A stretch of DNA of 64,000 nt from Budorcas taxicolor (Eukaryota > Chordata > Mammalia > Artiodactyla > Bovidae): NCBI RefSeq assembly GCF_023091745.1, contig NC_068935.1, positions 22,489,775-22,553,774 of the forward strand, in the 5' to 3' direction. The number at the start of each line of letters is the position of its first letter. Within the stretch, counting starts at the first letter, position 1. Position numbers and translations under genes: made by a program. The notes beneath the pieces were generated by a model, which ran no database searches, was not told the DNA's origin, and was given only the letters and a program-made list of their open reading frames with translations. Positions 32,649 through 45,210 of the stretch are shown here, in pieces.

Positions 32649-33824
32649 CCAAGAAAAATCTAGTTTTGAGGGTAAACAAAGAGGCAGCTTTGGATCCCAG
32701 TCAGAAAAACATTTACTTTCTCAGTGATCAGGAAATCTCTTGTGTATCCTGAGAATATTATTGGGATTAGAGATGACTGCTCGAAAGTGAGATTTGCATT
32801 TTATGTCATATTAAAGAGGCATTTATCTTTTATGTTGTTATCATGTAACCCAGAAGTTAGGGAAGCAGTGAGGGGCTGAAGGTACTGAGTACTACTGAGA
32901 GATAATAAAGTACTTAGAAAACGTGGGGAGAGAGAAATGCAGCAATAACATTATCACCTCTTCCCCAAATCAGTCATCTTTATTGAAAAAGTCAATCTCA
33001 TTCATACCTTATCTTTGAACTTTCTGGGTTTTTTTCTGCCTTTAATGATCCTCCTTTCCCAACCACATTCTAGTGAAAGAGTTCATGACATGCCAAAATA
33101 TGCTGACTTCCTTTTTTTAAAAACCTAAAAACAGGGCACAAAAGTTCCTATGAGAAAGTTGCCTTTCCTATACCAAGAGGAGAATATCCTTACCACCAGA
33201 GACTAGGAATCAACTCTGAAATGGATCTATACAAACACCAAAATAAACATTATCTTCCACTAATTTTCCCCATATATATCTCATAGTCATCTTCCACTAA
33301 TTTTTTCCTTATATGTCTCATAGTCATGTCTCCACAATTTACTGCCCTTAGCCCAAACCTCTTTGACTTGTCATTTCTTCACAAATTTGCCATTTCTTTG
33401 TTTTAAACATATATATATATATACACATATATGTACATACACACATATATATACATACACACACACTTTCTGCTGTGGTCACTTCTTCAGAACTTTATTT
33501 TCTTGTGAAAAGTCCCATTTAAATTTAAAATTCAATAGAACTTATATGTCTTTTCCTTGTTAGTTGATCTTATATCAGCTTAATTTTTAGACTCAATGGA
33601 AACCCTAAGAGAATAAAGGAGAAATTTTTCTTCCCTACGTTGCTTATCTGGATACCCAAACTAATAAAATTATACATGGAAAATGCCTAGCCATGTACTT
33701 AATGTATATTTGGCTCTCAGTAAATATTAGTTTCTTTTAAGAATGTATGAAGGGAATGGATTCTGTGTTATCAAACCAAACTTGGTTCTGCTCTCCTGCT
33801 TTCAATAAAGTTAATCTACTGACA
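32649..33824. other. AT-rich unique DNA
   Basis: No gene is seen. A compound TA/CA microsatellite occupies 33408-33468. A 35-base unit around 'cttccactaattttccccat' is imperfectly doubled at about 33255-33330. Confidence 0.55.
33408..33468. repeat. Compound (TA)n/(CA)n microsatellite
   Basis: Alternating ata and aca tracts over about 60 bases. Confidence 0.9.
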
Positions 33825-34377
33825 GTGGGTTGTGATGAAGGAAAGTGAAATGTTTATTGCATGGCATCAAACAGAGAGTCCACGGGGAGGGAGGAGGGAG
33901 GGCGGTTCAGGATGGGGAACACGTGTATACCTGTGGCAGATTCATGTTAATGTATGGCAAAACCAACACAGTATTGTAAAGTAATTAACCTCCAATTAAA
34001 ATAAATAAATTTATATTTAAAAAAAAAACACGCTGGTGCCCTGATGGGTTTCAGCCAAGCATTTTTAAAGGCAGTGTGAGGGAGTGGCATCCTAGAGCTT
34101 GTGCACAATTCTCTGATTGGTTGACGGTGAGGTAACAGGGCAGTGTCACAGGGGTTAACATCATCAATCTTTTGTTGCCAGTAGGTCTGGGGGCTAAGTG
34201 CTCATGGTTATCAAGTAGTTAATTTCTTCCATTTGCTGAGGGTTTTAGCACCTGTAAAACAACTCAAGTAATGTGCTTCAGATACTGTCATCTATGTATT
34301 TCAGAGAGGAGCTAAAGTGGATGACATGGGGGAGACAACTGTCCAGGGGAGGCACCATAGGGTCCTGCTTGGTGACA
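33825..34377 (-). mobile_element. ERV LTR, interrupted by an L1 tail
   Basis: Minus-strand LTR starting TGTCACCAAGCAGGACCC at 34377 and reading to about 33825 past an AATAAA ('atgcaataaacatttc' on the minus strand). Most of its length aligns with the plus-strand LTR at 39615-40118 ('gatgttaacccctg', 'ttacctcaccgtca', 'cagagaattgtg'). The L1 3' end at 33881-34029 is a later insertion. No internal region is attached. Confidence 0.7.
33881..34029 (+). mobile_element. Bovine-type L1 3' terminus
   Basis: About 150 bases: 'ggatggggaacacgtgtata', 'gattcatgttaatgtatggc', 'taattaacctccaattaaaa', then an A tail. It splits the LTR listed above. Confidence 0.92.
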
Positions 34378-34479
34378 TCTGGACATGAAATATCTGTCCT
34401 TGGTACAATGAGCACCCCTAGATAATTTCAATGCTTTGTGGAATTAAAATCCATTATTCTTAATCATTTGAGTATTGGT

Positions 34480-34683
34480 GGTGGTGGTTTAGTTGCCAAG
34501 TTGTGTCTGATTCCTGTGGCCCCATGGACTGTGGAGCCCTGCCAGATTCCTCTGTCCATGGGATTCTCCAGGAAAGAATACTGGAGTGGGTTGCCATTTC
34601 CTCCTCCAGAAGATCTTCCTGACCCAGGAATCAAACCTGAGTCTCCTGCATTACAGGAGGGGATGGAGCTATAAGGGAAGCCC
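34480..34683 (-). mobile_element. Bov-tA type SINE
   Basis: Reverse complement; starts with a GGT run ('ggtggtggtggtttagttgc') and ends at an eroded tRNA head 'ataagggaagccc'. A plus-strand open frame across it is incidental. Confidence 0.93.
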
Positions 34684-34800
34684 AGTTGAGTATTAGCCCA
34701 AGGCTAAAAATTTAGTCAAATGGAATATTGTATTTGAAACACTCAGAAGGTATTTGTAATATATACCAAGAATGCAAATATTATTAAGTTATTTCCATAT

Positions 34801-35247
34801 TGTTATGGGCTAAATGTTTGTATCTCTCCCCCCACCCCCATTCCTATGTTAAAGTCCTAACTCCTGACGTGATAGATGGTGCCTTTGGAGATGGTGCCTG
34901 TGAGAGATAATTAGGGTTTGATGAAGCCATGAGGATCCCACCCACCCTAATGATGGTGTTGGTGTCCTTATAAGAAGAGGAAGCGATAATGAGTTTTCTC
35001 TCTTTCTCTTTCTATCTGTTTCTCAATCTCTTTCTCTCTTCTTGCCAAATGATCACAGAAAAGAGGTCATGTGAGCACACAATGAGACAGCACCAGTCTG
35101 GAAGCTGGGAAGAGGGCCCTCACCTAGAAGTGAATATTCTGGCACATTGATTTTAGAGTTCCCAGCCTCTAGAACTGTGAGGAATAAATACCTGTTATTT
35201 AAACTACCCAGCTATGCTATTTTGTTAAAGTAGTCCAGACTAAGATA
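34801..35247 (+). mobile_element. MLT1-like LTR (MaLR family)
   Basis: Starts TGTTATGGGCTAAATG and follows the family order: 'ttaaagtcctaactcctgac', a 'gatggtgcctttggagatgg' stretch, 'ttataagaagagg', a CT-rich tract, 'cccagcctctagaactgtga' and an end 'tagtccagactaagata'. A mammalian MaLR solo LTR. Confidence 0.85.
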
Positions 35248-36142
35248 CGTATATAAGAGGATGTTTTTGGAAGAGCACTTCTTCAGCTTTCAAGTGATTT
35301 TTGTAAATCATTCTTACAATTTCTTATACTTATAATTGTCAGTTATCCTTCATGGAGGCTATGCAAATGTGTCTGTAGCAAATTAGTATATTAAGAATCT
35401 ACTAATAATAGATGTAAAACACCTATCTTAGTATATAAGAAATGATAATATTAATTCCCTTGTCTACACAGGAACTTGCATGCAAAGAAAGAAACTCCAC
35501 TTATAGAACAGATTAGAACTATATGCAAGTAAAAAATTGAAGTTGAGCTTTAATTCTTTTTTCTTTTTAATCACATAATCTTGATAGTAGAAATCATTTT
35601 CTCAAAAGGTACCATGTGTGGCAGAGAACTATAGGAACTAAACAAATTTACTTTTGAGCATGATAATATTAAAAAATGATACAGAGACCTTCAAGGGGCA
35701 GGGAAGGAACTTGGCTGCCTTCCCCAGTGCCAGTCAAGATCACATTCTGCTGAGTCAAAACATTGTATATATAAAAGAAAGCAATAAAAAGACTGGACAG
35801 AACAGAATACCTCAAAGAACAAATGCCATGTTCATAACAAAGCCATTATATAGCTAATATTGGAATGGTATACAAGAAATTAAAGCAGACATTGCCACAA
35901 TAACAATCCATCATAGAAGCCTCTGGATAGTTCTGAGCAAGTTTAAGGAAAAGATGGGCAGTCATAACAACTCAGGACCTAGCAGAAAGATAGTATGAAA
36001 GGAGTGAGTAGGGTGGCAAAGAGGCACTTAAAGGGGAGGAAAATATGTGATTGTTCTCACAGACAAACACTGATGTATACCTTGTAGTAAAGAGGGATGC
36101 AAATTTCCTAAGTGTGTCTGCATATCAATCTGTCTGTCTTTG

Positions 36143-36199
<57 letters not shown>

Positions 36200-36637
36200 A
36201 CTTTTGGAAAAATCATTAATGTCTCCAAAGTACCGTGAATACTGATAGAGTCAGATTATCTAAGATATGTGAAGTCACTAGACACAATGTCACCAGAATT
36301 CTCATATTTCTCATGCTCATACTTGCCAAGCAGGGCAAGACTAATGACAGTTGGGAATAATTCAGAAACAAAAATATCAAAAGCTGGAATAACACTGTTC
36401 ATAGTGTCAGTTACCTGTCCATTTGTGATAAAGACCTTCTGTCTCAAGAAAAAATTTGGAAAGCTTCAGTGAAGCAAGTATAAGGGTGAAATAGGGAGAG
36501 TGAATGATGCTGAGTCCACAACACAGGAATAAAAGAAAAAAAGGGGGAAGCAATTATTTTTGTCATAGAAATAGCAAAGATTTTAAATAACTCAAAAAAG
36601 AAAGAAAATATAACTCAAAGGAGGACAGCCTGGTAGG
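35248..36637. other. AT-rich unique DNA
   Basis: No gene is seen. It includes the (AC)n array at 36155-36198; open frames across that array are artefacts of the repeat. Confidence 0.55.
36155..36198. repeat. (AC)n microsatellite
   Basis: About 22 uninterrupted AC units, preceded by a TCTG/TCTC tract. Confidence 0.98.
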
Positions 36638-36985
36638 TAGTATAATGACTCCCCACAAATGTCCATGTCCTAACCTCTCAAACCTGTGAATTTGTTAGTT
36701 TACATGGCAAAGAAGATGTGATTTAATTAAGGACCTTGAAAGAGGGAGATTATTATGCATTATGCAAGTGTGTTCAGTGTGATCACAGGGTCATTAATAG
36801 TGTGTCTGGTGGGCAGAAGTGGCTAGAGTGATGTGATAAGAGAAAGACTTGACCCATTATTGCTGGTGTTGAAAAGAAAGGAAGAGACCATGATCTATGT
36901 GATATATGTGGCCTCTAGAAGCTGAAGAGGGCAAGAAAATGAATTCATTGTAAAGATTATGTGTCATAAATACCTTAGTCCATCA
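36638..36985 (+). mobile_element. MLT1-like LTR fragment
   Basis: Follows MLT1 order: 'gactccccacaaatgtccat', 'gatttaattaaggaccttga' and 'gaccatgatctatgtgatat'. It lacks a clear TG start and its right end is eroded. Confidence 0.65.
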
Positions 36986-37325
36986 CTCAAAAAGTCTGAT
37001 AGCTCACCACCCACCTAGCTTGCCACCAGGAAAGCCCAACCACCCAGCTAGGTCTGGCAAAACCAAGCATGCTCGAATCCTGTCCCATATCCCTACAACA
37101 CTATCGAGTTTTATGATTAGTAATTATAAAGTTGTTGAGCATATAGGTTTGGAGGTGCTGTAAAAGGGATTTCCAATACTGTCTAGGATGTTGGATGTGG
37201 TGACCCCAAGGCCTATTTCACTTTTGGTCAGCAGTAATCACCTGGCTCCAGAATAGCCCTCAGTCGTTAGCTTTGGAAGTTCATGCACGATCATGATATC
37301 AGAGAACCAACAGTGAATTCTAGTA
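36986..37325. other. Unassigned DNA
   Basis: No recognised repeat or gene. Less AT-rich than its neighbours. Confidence 0.45.
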
Positions 37326-38425
37326 GTTGTTGTTCAGTTGCTAAGCTGTGTCTGACTCTTTGCAACCCCGTGGACTGCAGCACTCAAACCTTCACTTTCC
37401 TTCACTATCTCTTGGAATTTGCTCATACTCATGTTTATTGAGTCGGTGATGCCATCCAACCATCTCATCCTTTGTCACCCCCTTCTAGACTCCTGCCCTC
37501 AATCTTTCCCAGAATCAGGGCCTTTTCCAGTGAGTCAGCTCTTCGCATCAGGTGGCCAGAGTATTGGAGCTTCAGCTTCAACATCAGTCCTTCCAATGAA
37601 TATTCAGGGTAGATTTCCTTTAGGACTGGCTGGTTTGATCTCCTTGCAGTCCAAGGGACTCTCAAGAGTCTTCTACAGCACGACAGTTTGGAAGCATCAA
37701 TTCTTCAGTGTTCAACCTTCTTTATGGTCCAACTCTCACATCCATCCATGCATGACTCCTGGAAAAACCATAGCTTTGACTAGAAGGACCATGGTCTGCA
37801 AAATGATGTCTCTGCTTCTTAATATGCTGTCTAGGTTTGTCATAGCTTTTCTTCCAAGGAGCAAGTGTCTTTAACTTCTTTGATGCAGTCACCATCTGCA
37901 GTGATTTTGGAGCCCAAGAAAATAAAATCTGTAACTATTTCCATTTTTTCCTGATGTATTTGCCATGAAGAGGCACGAGCAGTGCCATGATCTTTTTTTT
38001 TTTTTGTATGTTGAGTTTTAAGCCACCTTTTTCACTCTTCTCTTTCACCCCCATCAAGAGGCTCTCTAGTTTCTCTTCACTTTCTTCCATTACAGTGGTG
38101 TCTTCTGCATATCTGAGGTTGTTGATATTTCTCCTGGCAATCTCGATTCCAGTTTGTGGTTCATCCAGCCCAGCATTTCACATGATGTGCTCTGCATATA
38201 ATTTGAATAAGCAGGATGACAATATACAGCCTTGACTTACTCCTTTCCCAATTTGGAACCAGTCCATTGTTCCATGTCCAGTTCTAACTGTTCCTTCTTG
38301 ATCTACATACAGTTTTCTCAAGAGACAGGTAAGGTGGTCTGGTATTCCCATCTCTTTAGGAACTTTCCAGTTTGTTGCAGTCCACACAAAGACTTTAGCA
38401 TAATCAATGAAGCAGAAGTAAAATT
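37326..38425 (-). mobile_element. BovB LINE, 5'-truncated, older copy
   Basis: From an eroded tail ('gttgttcagttgctaagctg') to reverse transcriptase motif A. More diverged than most BovB copies here; the catalytic block reads with a substituted third position ('gcatatctgaggttgttgat' region with 'cagaagacacc' giving YAEDTT rather than YADDTT). Stops and a T13 run at about 37993-38005 break the frame. Confidence 0.92.
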
Positions 38426-39614
38426 GTACTTAGCTCTCCAATACAAATAATTCTATAGGTCTTCTTTATCCTTTGTAAGGCAATAGTTGTTTATAATAGA
38501 ATGTGACATCTGTGATGTTAAGAATTTTTATATTTCATTCACTGTTTTATAGCATAATGAATGGTTACTAAGCAATATAAAATAAATAGGTTTTAAAGAA
38601 GATAAACCAAGTAACTTCTGAGGAACTCCTCTATAAAAACAAATCATGGTAACTCAATCATTTCTTTAATGAATTTATTGATTTTTTTAGATTAGGAAAT
38701 TTCAGAAGACATAGTATAGCTGAAGAAAGTAAGGCATTTGACATGCTTGAAAATTATCTTCCTATAGGACAAAAATGAGCTGAATGCAAAGGCATTTAAG
38801 TGGTTCATTATTCTCTCAACAACTATATCCAAAGCTGCCTTTTTTTTTTTTTAATAATCAGTGCCAATTTGGAGTGAAGTCTCTAGTTGTATGCCACAAG
38901 GCTCTGTTCTTGATACTTATATTTAAGTATTTTTATTAGCAGCTTATTTGGATAAAGGGAGAACACACTCATAGAATATTCAGATAATACATAACTGGGA
39001 GTAAAGGCCTCTATGTTGAATAGCAGAGTCAGGATTTTCAAATGTCTTACCAAAAAGAACAACACATTGAATCTATCATGGTGATATATAACAAGAATAA
39101 GGTGGGGATGGCAATGGTAAATTCAGTATAAACCAAAAGGTAGACGTGACCAAAAAATTTAATGACAGTAAACTTCCTATTACAATATACAGCACTGCTG
39201 TATGATATATAGGAAACTTATCAAGAGAATAGATCCTAAGGGTACTTATCACAAGGAAAATTTTTTTCTTTTTACTGTATCTGTATGAAATGATGGATGT
39301 TAACTAAGAGTATTGTGACAAATATTTCACCATGTATCTAAATCAAACCATTATGCTGTAACTCTTAAACGTATAAAGTAATATATACCAATTAATTCTC
39401 AGTAAAACTGGGAAAACATTGAGATCATAGGCAATAATAATAGTGAGATAGTTTCTAGAATTCTATATGGTTCCATAATCATTTAGAATATTGCATCTGT
39501 TCTGGGAACGACATTCTACAAGGAAATGAATAAATTTTATTCCACTGAGAGGAAAATAAATAGAAAGATGAAGCTGATATCTAGTATCAGTTGGTGAGAC
39601 CAGGGTGAAGACAC
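38426..39614. other. AT-rich unique DNA
   Basis: No gene or repeat is recognised beyond a short T run at about 38839-38852. Confidence 0.5.
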
Positions 39615-40118
39615 TGTAACTGAGCAGGACCCTATAAGGCCTTCCAGGGACAGCCCTGCCCACTTGTCCTTTGCTTTAACTTCTCTCTGAAGTATCTAGC
39701 TAATAGTATTTGATGCATATTTCCTGAGTTGTAAAAAGAAAATGTAAAAATCCTTCCCCTCCTCAACAAATGGAAGATGTTAACTACTTTAGGACCTTGA
39801 ACACATATTCTCAGGCCTCCTGGAGCCTAAGGACTGATAATGTTAACCCCTGCGATATCACCCTGCTACCTCACCATCAGTCAAACAGAGAATTGTGATC
39901 ACAGTTCTGATCACAGACCCTGCAAACCCCCCTCTCCCCCAACCAAGCTTTTAAAAATGCTTTGCTGAAACCCTTCTGGAAGCTACAGGCCTTTTAGGGC
40001 ATCAGCCACCTGGTCTCCTTGCAGGTCTCTGCAAAAAATCTTTCTCTGCTGCAAACTCCAACGTTTCTGTTTGTTTGGCCTCATTGGGCATCGCTAACAT
40101 GAACTTGGATTCACCACA
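39615..40118 (+). mobile_element. ERV solo LTR
   Basis: Starts TGTAACTGAGCAGGACCC and ends 'ggattcaccaca'. Aligns over most of its length with the inverse LTR at 33825-34377. Shared landmarks include 'gttaacccctg', 'caaacagagaattgtg', and 'aaaaatgctt.gctgaaaccc' with one variable base. No internal ERV sequence is attached and no clear duplication flanks it. Class uncertain, probably class I. Confidence 0.7.
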
Positions 40119-40199
40119 TCATCCCTGTCATAAGAAATACTGGGAAAGGGCAAAAGCAGGGGACTGCATGACACTCAATTTTGAAATATTTTAGAGATA

Positions 40200-40450
40200 T
40201 TTTAGAGAAAGGTAACATAGTATAGTAAGACAGTAAGTTGTAGAGAAACACATTTAAGTTTACCTCTTAACTCTGCCACTACACAGATTTCTAGCCTTGA
40301 ACAAATTACTTAACCTTTATTTAACACCTCATTTTCCTCTCTGTAAAATGTGGATAATAATAGCACCAATCTTCTAGAACTGTTATGTGGATCTACTGAA
40401 TTATTATCTGTAAAGCACTCAAAAAAATGCCTGATAGATATCAACTGTGA
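40200..40450 (+). mobile_element. MIR SINE
   Basis: Good match by eye to the MIR order: 'cttaactctgccactacac', 'acaaattacttaaccttta', 'tcctctctgtaaaatgtgg', 'ataataatagcacc', 'gtaaagcactcaaaaaaatg' and 'cctgatagata'. Confidence 0.85.
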
Positions 40451-40603
40451 CATCAGTGTTTGTAAAATAAAATATAAAGAGGTTTTTTTGTTGTTGTTGT
40501 TAAGAATTAAATGACTTGGTACATATATATGGTGGATAGTAAATATGATAGTAAAGTAAGATAGGTGGTATCATTTATCTTCAAGGATTGTATGTGAAAG
40601 TTT

Positions 40604-40837
40604 TTTTTTTCTTTTTTATTATTATTATTATTTTATTTTACTTTATTTTACTTTACAATGCTGTATTGGTTTTGCCATACATCAACATGAATCTGCCATG
40701 GGTGTACACGTGTTCCCAATCCTGAACCCCCCCTCCCACCTCCCTCCCCACACCATCTCTCTGGGTCATCCCAGTGCACCAGCCCCAAGCATCCTGTATC
40801 CTGCATCAAACCTAGACTGGCGATTCATTTCTTATAT
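40604..40837 (-). mobile_element. Bovine-type L1 3' end with target-site duplications
   Basis: Flanked by gtatgtgaaagttt at 40590-40603 and 40838-40851 (14 bp). Minus-strand L1 3' UTR with a T-rich tail modified by (ATT)n, then 'gccatacatcaacatgaatc' and 'agccccaagcatcctgtatc'. Simple 5' truncation, no inversion. Confidence 0.95.
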
Positions 40838-41049
40838 GTATGTGAAAGTTTAATTAGAGTTGACTTTCAAAAAAGTATTTTAGGAAAATAGCAGATATAT
40901 ACAAGGAGTTGAAACTGCATCTCAACAGACAAAAGAACTCTTAAATATTAAATAGTAAGAGCTTTGCAGAATGTGAGCAGAAGGTAAAGAACCTATATTC
41001 TTCATTCAGCTAGATGTTGAGTTCAAGGTATAACTTTCCTTTGCAAGTT

Positions 41050-41330
41050 GCTTTTTGAGCTTTGCTTTCATCACTGTAAAATGGGCAAACATATAAGGTA
41101 ATTCTGTCAATTAAATGAGATATGCTGCTGACTCTTTGCAACCAGGCTCCTCTCTCCAGGGGATTCTCCAGGCAAGAATACTGAAGTGGCTTGCTGTACT
41201 CTCCTCCCGGGGTTAAGTGTCAATTATGTTGAGAGTACTAGTCTGTCTTATTTCTTGTTATAACCCTAGTTACCTAAAACAGTGTCTTGCACTTGGAAGG
41301 TGCTCAATAAGTATTTCTTGAGTGGATTTA
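41050..41330 (+). mobile_element. MIR-like SINE split by a Bov-tA fragment
   Basis: Left piece 'tcatcactgtaaaatgggca' with 'attaaatgagatatgc'; right piece 'aaacagtgtcttgcacttgg' and 'gtgctcaataagtatttctt'. The halves are separated by the 41126-41212 fragment. Old and approximate. Confidence 0.55.
41126..41212 (-). mobile_element. Bov-tA SINE fragment
   Basis: About 87 bases: 'ctgactctttgcaaccaggc', 'ggggattctccaggcaagaa', 'tactgaagtggcttgc'. Lacks the tRNA head and part of the body. Confidence 0.8.
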
Positions 41331-41799
41331 TTGAATGAAAGTGCTCAAGTAAACCTCAGTTACCTTTCCCAATCCTTACTGATAATCAAATCTCCATATC
41401 TACTCAGAGAAACACTTGAATATACACAGAAAGAGGCATGGGAAAGAATGTTTCTAACATTGTTTATAGTAGTGAAAAAAGGGAAAAACCTAAAAGGAAA
41501 ATGGGTATATAAACTTTCATGAAATGGATTACTATGCAACTAAAATGAATAAAACATGACTATATGACATAGAAAAAATATAAGCAAAAATGTTTAATAA
41601 AAATAGCAAAGAAAAAAATTGTATGTTTTATGATTCCTTAAATATGATGATAAGCATAGACAAAAGCTAAGAAAAAATAAAAATAATGTAATTTCTATAA
41701 AAAGGATTGAAATTGAATGGAGAATACAGTATGGATAAAGGAATTCCTGTCTAATCTTTGAAGTTCTGATAACTTTTGAAGACTCTGCCTGCAAGGTGG
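41331..41799. other. AT-rich unique DNA
   Basis: No gene is seen. Around 41430-41570 it vaguely resembles an old LINE end. Confidence 0.45.
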
Positions 41800-42182
41800 T
41801 TAATTTCAGTTCATTCACTCAGTCATGTTCAACTCTTTATGACCCCATGAATTTCAGCACACCAGGCCTCCCTGTCCATCACCAACTTCCGGAGTTCACT
41901 CAGACTCACGTCCATCAAGTCAGTGATGCCATCCAGCCATCTCATCCTCTGTCGTCCTCTTCTCCTCCTGCACCCAATCACTCCCAGCTTAAGAGTCTTT
42001 TCCAATGAGTCAACTCTTCGCATGAGGTGGCCAAAGTACTGAACTTTCAGCTTCAGCATCATTCCTTGCAAAGAACATCCAGAACTGGTCTCCTTTAGAC
42101 TGGACTGGTAGGATCTCCTTGCAGTCCAACGGACTCTCAAGAGTCTTCTCCAACACCACAGTTCAAATGCATCAATTCTTCG

Positions 42183-43832
42183 TCATTCAGCTTTCTTCAC
42201 AGTCCAACTCTCACATCCATACATGACTACTGGAAAATCCATAGCCTTGACTAGAAGGAACTTTGTTGGCAAAGTAATGTCTCTGCTTTTGAATATGCTA
42301 TCTAGGTTGGTCATAACTTTCCTTCCAAGGAGTAGGCATCTTTTAATTTCATGGCTGCAGTCAGCATCTGCAGGGATTTTGGAGCCCCCAGAAATACAGT
42401 CTGACATTGTTTCCACTGTTTCCACTATTTCCCATGAAGTGATGGGACCAGATGCCACTTTCTTCATTTTCTGAATGTTGAGGTTTAAGCCAACTTTTTC
42501 ACTCTCCTCTTTCACTTTCATCAAGAGGCTTTTGAGTTCCTCTTCACTTCCTGCCACAAGGGTGCTGTCATCTGCATATCTGAGGTTATTGATATTTCTC
42601 CCGGCAATCTTGATTCCAGCTTCTGCTTCTTCCAGCCCAGAGTTTCTCATGATGTACTCAGCATAGAAGTTCAATAAGCAGGGTGACAATATACAGCCTT
42701 GATGTACTCCTTTTCCTATTTGGAACCAGTCTGTTGTTCCATGTCCAGTTCTAACTGTTGCTTCCTGACCTGCATACAGGTTTCTCAAGAGGCAGGTCAG
42801 GTGGTCTGGTATTCGCATCTCTTGAAGAATTTTCCACAGTTTACTGTGATCCACCCAGTCAAAGGCTTTGGCATAGTCAATAAAGCAGAAACAGATGTTT
42901 TTCTGGAACTCTCTTGCTTTTTCCATGATCCAGCAGATGTTGGCAATTTGAACTCTGGTTCCTCTGCCTTTTCTCAAACCAGCTTGAACTTCTGGAAGTT
43001 CACGGTTCATGTATTGCTGAAGCCTGGCTTGGAGAATTTTGAGCATTACTTTACTAGCATGTGAGATGAGTGCAATTGTGCGGTAGTTTGAGCATTCTTT
43101 GGCATTGCCTTTCTTTGGGATTGGAATGAAAACTGATCTTTTCCAGTCCTGTGGCCACTGCTGAGTTTTCCAAATTTGCTGGCATATTGAGCGCAGCACT
43201 TTCACAGCATCATCTTTCAGGATTTGAAATAGCTCAACTGGGATTCCATCACCTCCACTAGCTTTGTTCATAGTGATGCTTTCTAAGGCCCACTTGACTT
43301 CACATTCCAGGATGTCTGGCTCTAGGTGAGTGATCACACCATCGTGATTATCTTGGTCTTGAAGATCATTTTTGTACCATTCTTCTGTGCATTCTTGCCA
43401 CCTCTTCTTAATATCTTCTGCTTCTGTTAGGTCCATATCATTTCTGTCCTTTATCAAGCCCATCTTTGCATGAAATATTCCCTTGGTATCTCTACTTTTT
43501 TTGAAGAGATCTCTAGTCTTTCCCATTCTGTTCTTTTCCTCTATTTCTTTGCATTGATTGCTGAGGAAGGCTTTCTTATCTCTCCTTGCTATTCTTTGGA
43601 ACTCTGCATTCAGATGCTTGTGTCTTTCCTTTTCTCCTTCGCTTTTCACTTCTCTTCTTTTCACAGCTATTTGTAAGGCCTCCCCAGTCAGCCATTTTGC
43701 TTTTTTGCATTTCTTTTCCATGGGGATGGTCTTGATCCCTGTCTCCTGTACAATGTCACGAACCTCCAGCCATAGTTCATCAGGCACTCTATCTATCAGA
43801 TCTAGGCCCTTAAATCTATTTCTCACTTCCAC
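42183..43832 (-). pseudogene. BovB reverse transcriptase ORF, 549 codons, open
   Basis: An unusually long open BovB frame. It covers the linker (MEVRNRFKGLDLIDRVPDEL; the first codon is GTG and the frame is open slightly upstream), MNKASGGDGIPVELFQILKD, motif A CFIDYAKAFDWVDHSKLW (W and S where others have C and N), motif B GKGVHQGCILSPCLLNFY, motif C LRYADDSTLVAG and the region to ESWTVKKAE. It ends there at a TGA that other copies lack, so about 120 C-terminal codons are cut off. The endonuclease lies in another frame upstream. Residues 1 to about 455 are identical to the frame at 47633-49285. Confidence 0.92.
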
Positions 43833-44119
43833 TGTATAATCATTAGGGATATGATTTAGGTCATACCTGAATGTTCTAGTGGTTTCCCTACTTTCTTCAA
43901 TTTAAGATCCTGTGGCTTCAGAATCTGAGCCACAATCAGCTCCCAGTCTTGTTTTTGCTGACTGTATAGAGCTTCTCCATCTTTGGGTGCAAAGAATATA
44001 ATCAATCTGACTTTGGTGTTGACCATCTGGTGATGTCCATGTGTAGAGTCTTGTCTTGTGTTGTTGGAAGAGGGTGTTTGCTATGACCAGTGTGTTCTCT
44101 TGGCAAAACTCTATTAGCC
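42467..44119 (-). repeat. Inverted repeat, perfect arm 1 (partner 47346-48998)
   Basis: Every position pairs with its partner so that the two coordinates sum to 91465; there is no indel across 1653 bases. Every stretch compared base by base, and all four antisense and sense frames crossing it, agree. The first differences lie just outside, at 44120 and at 42466. Confidence 0.85.
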
Positions 44120-45210
44120 TCTGCCCTGCTTCATTCCATATTCCAAGTCCAAATTTGCCTGTTACCCCAGGTGTTTCTTGACTTCCTACTTTTGCATTCC
44201 AATCCCCTATAATGAAAAGGACATCTTTTCGGGGTTTTAGTTCTTAAAGGCCTTGTAGGTCTTCATAGAACCGTTCAACTTCAGCTTCTTCAGCATTACT
44301 GATTGGGGCGTAGATTTGGATTACTGTGATATTGAGTGGTTTGCCTTGGAAATGAACAGAGATCTTTCTGTCGTTTTTGAGATTGCATCCAAGTACTGCA
44401 TTTTGGACTCTTGTTGACCATGATGACTACTCCATTTCTTCTCAGGGATTCCTTCCCACAGTAGTAGATGTAATGGTCATCTGAGTTGAATTCACCCATT
44501 CCAGTCCATTTTAGTTTGCTGATTCCTAGAATGTCGACATTCACTATTGCCATCTCCTGTTAGACCATTTTCAATTTGCCTTGATTCATGGACCTAATAT
44601 TCCAGGTTCCTATGCAATATTGCTTTTACAGCATTGGACCTTTCTTCTGTCAATCAGTTACATCCACCAGTGGGTGTTGTTTTTGCTTTGGCTCCATCCC
44701 TTCATTCTTTCTGAAGTTATTTCTCCACTGATCTCCTATAGCATATTGGGCACCTATCGACCTGGGGAGTTCCTCTTTCTGTATCCTACCATTTTGCCTT
44801 TTCATACTGTTCATGAGATTCTCAAGTCAAGAATACTGAAGTTTTTTGCCATTCCCTTCTCCAGTGGACCACATTCTGTCAGACCTCTCCACCATGACCC
44901 ACCCGTCTTGGGTGGCCCCACAATGCATGGCTTAGTTTCATTGAATTAGACAAGGCTGTGGTCTCTTTGATTAGATTGACTGGTTTTTTGTGATTATGGT
45001 TTCAGTGTGTCTGCCCTATGATGCCATCCTACAACACCTACCATCTTACTTGGGTTTCTCTTACCTTGGACATGGGGTATCTCTTCACGGCTGCTCCAGC
45101 AAAGCGCAGCTGCTACTCCTAAACTTGAATGAGGGGTATCTCCTCACTGGCCACCCCTCCTGACCTTGAAAGTAGAGTAGCTCTTCTTGGCCCTCCTGCA
45201 CCCACACCGT

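Larger units (their letters stand above)
41800..45210 (-). mobile_element. BovB LINE, near full length (inverted arm 1)
   Basis: About 3.4 kb from the 3' end (41800) to the 5' untranslated region (about 44600-45210), the most complete BovB in the window. Order on the minus strand: 5' leader, endonuclease (about 43930-44560, broken), reverse transcriptase and C-terminus. Its middle matches the inverted copy at 46912-49670 without visible difference, while the ends do not (see the inverted-repeat entries). The 3' end lacks the usual ctgaa array and reads 'gaatgaactgaaattaacc'. The 5' edge is approximate. Confidence 0.95.

Noticed and set aside
42475..43839. Antisense open frames opposite the BovB reverse transcriptase (for example 42699-43064 and 48401-48766)
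   Set aside because: They mirror a conserved coding strand and recur opposite every BovB copy; codon structure of the sense strand keeps them open.
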